This document shows, one piece after another, positions 36,982 to 39,369 of a stretch of 39,369 bases of DNA. Position 1 is the stretch's first letter. Every line of letters begins with the position of its first letter. This DNA comes from Pseudobutyrivibrio sp. (GTDB taxonomy: Bacteria > Bacillota > Clostridia > Lachnospirales > Lachnospiraceae): assembly GCA_024681435.1 (NCBI GenBank), contig JAILAV010000088.1, forward strand, positions 1-39,369, read 5' to 3'. The notes beneath the pieces were generated by a model that saw only the letters and a program-made list of their open reading frames with translations, searched no databases and was not told where the DNA came from. Both the position numbers and the translations under genes were made by a program.

Positions 36982-37707
36982 ATGACTGTACTAGAGATAG
37001 TGCTCCTAATTATCGGGCTTGGCCTGTGTATTGGGAGCTTTTTTGTGTCTGAAAAGCTTTCATCGAAAGATAAAGACAATCTCCAAAAATTAACAAGAGA
37101 GCAAATAGAAGATATTATCAAGGATAAAATGGCAGATGCAAAGGTAGAAATGGAAGATAAGCTTTCTACTACCATTGATGAAGCTATGGAAGAATTGGAT
37201 ATTAAGACAGACAAGGAAACAAATGAAAAGATTATGCAGATTTCTGAGTACTCAGATACTGTTCTTGAATCTGTTGATAAATCTCACAAAGAAGTTACTT
37301 TTATGTATTCTATGCTTAACGAAAAGCAAAAGGATTCAGTGGAAATTACTAAGAAACTTTCTGATTTAGAGGATACGCTTGTAGCCTTGGATTCATCGAT
37401 TGCTAAAAAGCTTGATTTGCTTCGAGATAGAGAATTTGAAATTCAAGAAGAGATGCGTCAGCTTGAGGAATCAAAAAAAGAATTAGAAGACAAGACTCCT
37501 GTTGTTGCACAACAAGAACCTGTTTCTTTTACTGAAGCTTTGGCTGAGAAGTTTTCTGAGGAAGCACCTAAAAATAGACAGAATGATAATATGGAAATAC
37601 TTACTCTTCATGATGAAGGTCTTTCTGAAGTTGAAATTGCTAAAAAGCTTGGTAGAGGCTTAGGCGAGGTTAAGTTTGTTCTTGGCTTGTATCAGGAGGG
37701 CAAATAA
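36982..37707 (+). CDS. SwrB/YlxL-like (DUF6115-type) membrane-anchored coiled-coil protein
   Basis: N-terminal TM, long coiled coil, C-terminal HTH-like 'EILTLHDEGLSEVEIAKKLGRGLGEVKFVLGLYQ'; position downstream of sigD matches B. subtilis swrB. Confidence 0.7.
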   Translation: MTVLEIVLLIIGLGLCIGSFFVSEKLSSKDKDNLQKLTREQIEDIIKDKMADAKVEMEDKLSTTIDEAMEELDIKTDKETNEKIMQISEYSDTVLESVDKSHKEVTFMYSMLNEKQKDSVEITKKLSDLEDTLVALDSSIAKKLDLLRDREFEIQEEMRQLEESKKELEDKTPVVAQQEPVSFTEALAEKFSEEAPKNRQNDNMEILTLHDEGLSEVEIAKKLGRGLGEVKFVLGLYQEGK

Positions 37708-38315
37708 TGAGATTGAAATATTATTTGAGAGGTATTGGCGTAGGTGTTATATTCGCAACGCTTCTTTTATCGATTAGCTTTTATTTTGGAAGAGATAATC
37801 TTCATAAAAAAGATCTTAGTGACGAAGAGATAATTGCTAGGGCACAGGAACTTGGCATGGTTATGCCAGAAGATTCTGAGGATTCAAACGACACTGAGGA
37901 TGATAAAGAAGATACAAAAGAAAAGGATAAGGAAGGGGATGCTGAAGAACAAGCTCCTATAGAGGAAGAACCTACTGATGAATCTGAGAAGACTGATGAG
38001 GAAATCACAGGTGAAGTTTCTGAAGTATTGGAGTCGAAAGAAGCAAGCGAGATGAAAGAGGATACTGATGAATCCACTGTAACCTATGTTCCTTTCTCTG
38101 TTCATGGAGGGGAATCATCGGATACAGTTGCTTATAATCTCTATAAGAATGGGCTTGTAGATTCTTCTGATAAATTTAATAAATATATGAACAGTTTAGG
38201 TGTTGATGATCGTATTCAGTCTGGAACTTTCTATGTTAAACAAGGAAGTTCATATGATGATTTGATAGCTCTTTTAGTAAATAAAGATACTAGAACTACA
38301 ACACCTCCACAATAA
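37707..38315 (+). CDS. Membrane-anchored protein with acidic linker and MltG/YceG-like LysM-type subdomain (no transglycosylase domain)
   Basis: N-terminal TM; Asp/Glu-rich linker; C-terminus 'FSVHGGESSDTVAYNLYKNGLVDSSDKFNKYMNSLGVDDRIQSGTFYVKQGSSYDDLIALLVNK' resembles the N-terminal module of MltG. ATG overlaps the upstream stop (TAATG). Confidence 0.7.
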   Translation: MRLKYYLRGIGVGVIFATLLLSISFYFGRDNLHKKDLSDEEIIARAQELGMVMPEDSEDSNDTEDDKEDTKEKDKEGDAEEQAPIEEEPTDESEKTDEEITGEVSEVLESKEASEMKEDTDESTVTYVPFSVHGGESSDTVAYNLYKNGLVDSSDKFNKYMNSLGVDDRIQSGTFYVKQGSSYDDLIALLVNKDTRTTTPPQ

Positions 38316-38322
38316 ATAATCA

Positions 38323-38357
38323 AGCGGGCTTTAATTTTTATGAAGTCCGCTATTTTT
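38323..38357 (+). terminator. Rho-independent terminator at the 3' end of the fla/che operon
   Basis: AGCGGGCTT (38323-38331) / AAGTCCGCT (38343-38351), then ATTTTT. Confidence 0.85.
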
Positions 38358-38362
38358 AGGGC

Positions 38363-38391
38363 TTGCAATAGTTTTTAAATCATGTTAAATT
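38363..38391 (+). promoter_or_regulatory. Putative SigA-type promoter for rpsB-tsf
   Basis: TTGCAA (38363-38368) - 17 nt - TAAATT (38386-38391) with TG extended -10; between the operon terminator and the rpsB leader. Confidence 0.45.
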
Positions 38392-38412
38392 ATAAGGGCT
38401 GTTGAAAATACA

Positions 38413-38478
38413 CGCATAAGGACTGACATTGGTTCCCAACCTATCGTAGGCAGGGTGGTTGTCAGGAGGAATTATGCG
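38413..38478 (+). promoter_or_regulatory. Candidate structured rpsB leader (possible S2 autoregulatory element)
   Basis: CGCATAA (38413-38419)/TTATGCG (38472-38478); CTGACA (38423-38428)/TGTCAG (38460-38465); CCC/GGG and CCTA-TCG-TAGG apical hairpin. Confidence 0.6.
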
Positions 38479-38504
38479 GAAGAAACAAACCAGGAGGTAT
38501 TAAA

Positions 38505-39230
38505 ATGAGTGTTATTTCAATGAAGCAGTTACTTGAGGCAGGTGTTCATTTTGGACATCAGACACGTAGATGGAACCCTAAGATGGCTCCATACATCTAC
38601 ACAGAGCGTAATGGTATCCACATTATCGACCTTCAGAAGTCTGTAGGTATGGTAGATGATGCTTACGATGTTATCTTTGACATCGCTCAGCAGGGTGGTA
38701 ACATCCTTTTTGTTGGTACAAAGAAGCAGGCTCAGGATGCTATCGCATCTGAGGCAGAGCGTTGCGGTATGTACTATGTAAACGAGAGATGGCTCGGTGG
38801 TATGCTCACAAACTTTAAGACAGTTCAGACAAGAATTGCACGTCTTAAGGAAATTGAGAAGATGGAAGCTGATGGAACATTCGATCTTCTTCCAAAGAAG
38901 GAAGTTACAGGCCTTAAGAAGGAACAGGAGAAGCTTACAAAGGTTCTCGGCGGTATCAAGGATATGAACCGTATTCCAGATGCTATTTTCGTTATTGATC
39001 CTAAGAAGGAGCACATCTGTATCCAGGAAGCACACGCACTTGGTATTCCACTTGTAGGTGTTTGCGATACTAACTGTGATCCTGATGAACTTGATTATGT
39101 TATCCCAGGTAACGACGATGCTATCCGTGCTGTAAAGCTTATCGTAGCAAAGATGGCAGACGCTGTTATCGAGGCAAAGCAGGGTGAAATGAATGAAGTT
39201 GCTGAGGAGTCAGCAGAAGAGGAGGCATAA
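38505..39230 (+). CDS. rpsB: 30S ribosomal protein S2 (uS2)
   Basis: '[44 protein letters not shown]', '[17 protein letters not shown]', '[32 protein letters not shown]'. Confidence 0.99.
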   Translation: MSVISMKQLLEAGVHFGHQTRRWNPKMAPYIYTERNGIHIIDLQKSVGMVDDAYDVIFDIAQQGGNILFVGTKKQAQDAIASEAERCGMYYVNERWLGGMLTNFKTVQTRIARLKEIEKMEADGTFDLLPKKEVTGLKKEQEKLTKVLGGIKDMNRIPDAIFVIDPKKEHICIQEAHALGIPLVGVCDTNCDPDELDYVIPGNDDAIRAVKLIVAKMADAVIEAKQGEMNEVAEESAEEEA

Positions 39231-39232
39231 TT

Positions 39233-39369
39233 ATGGCAGCTATTACAGCAGCAATGGTAAAAGACCTTCGCGAGCAGTCTGGCGCAGGTATGATGGATTG
39301 TAAGAAGGCACTCGCTGAGTGCGATGGTGATATGGATGCAGCTTTCGAACTCCTTCGTAAGAATGGTGC
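39233..39369 (+). CDS. tsf: Elongation factor Ts, N-terminal fragment (3' truncated by window edge)
   Basis: My translation from ATG 39233: [45 protein letters not shown], the EF-Ts N-terminus; not in the ORF track because it runs off the end. Confidence 0.97.
   Translation, partial: MAAITAAMVKDLREQSGAGMMDCKKALAECDGDMDAAFELLRKNG

Noticed and set aside
38529-39035. 168-aa minus-strand ORF antisense to rpsB
   Set aside because: Cys/Leu-rich nonsense translation antisense to a highly conserved gene; no ribosome-binding site or family match.
1-39369. CRISPR array, prophage, transposon, toxin-antitoxin or defence system
   Set aside because: No regularly spaced repeats, integrase/transposase, or defence-type ORFs; virtually all sequence is accounted for by housekeeping and motility genes.

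Overview
This is a low-GC Firmicutes chromosomal window, probably Lachnospiraceae-like (inference from protein character and gene order). It carries an almost complete fla/che locus on the + strand: end of a ComM/YifB-like gene, dprA, topA, codY, then flgB-flgC-fliE-fliF-fliG-fliH-fliI-fliJ-motE-like-fliK-flgD-TIGR02530-flgE, motA-motB-fliL-fliM-fliY-cheY-fliO-fliP-fliQ-fliR-flhB-flhA-flhF-flhG-PilZ-cheB-cheA-cheW-cheC-cheD, a small membrane ORF, fliA/sigD, three accessory ORFs, then rpsB and the start of tsf. The order follows the Bacillus subtilis codY-flgB...sigD-swrB-rpsB-tsf arrangement, with a motAB insertion. I see no mobile element, CRISPR array, tRNA or rRNA. Most of the locus is ordinary. 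The parts worth a second look are noncoding elements and uncharacterised small ORFs: (1) a perfect 10-bp inverted repeat enclosing the putative -35 of the flgB promoter; (2) a ~106-nt structured element with tandem G.A mismatches and a terminal U-run between flgE and motA, followed by a good SigA-type promoter and a dyad, suggesting the long operon is split; (3) a three-tier stem in the rpsB leader; (4) three ORFs downstream of fliA (a disordered basic protein, a SwrB/DUF6115-like protein, and a membrane protein with an acidic linker and an MltG-like LysM-type subdomain but no transglycosylase domain); (5) a hairpin presenting the fliE Shine-Dalgarno in its loop. All structures and promoters were found by eye. 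None was computed or searched.
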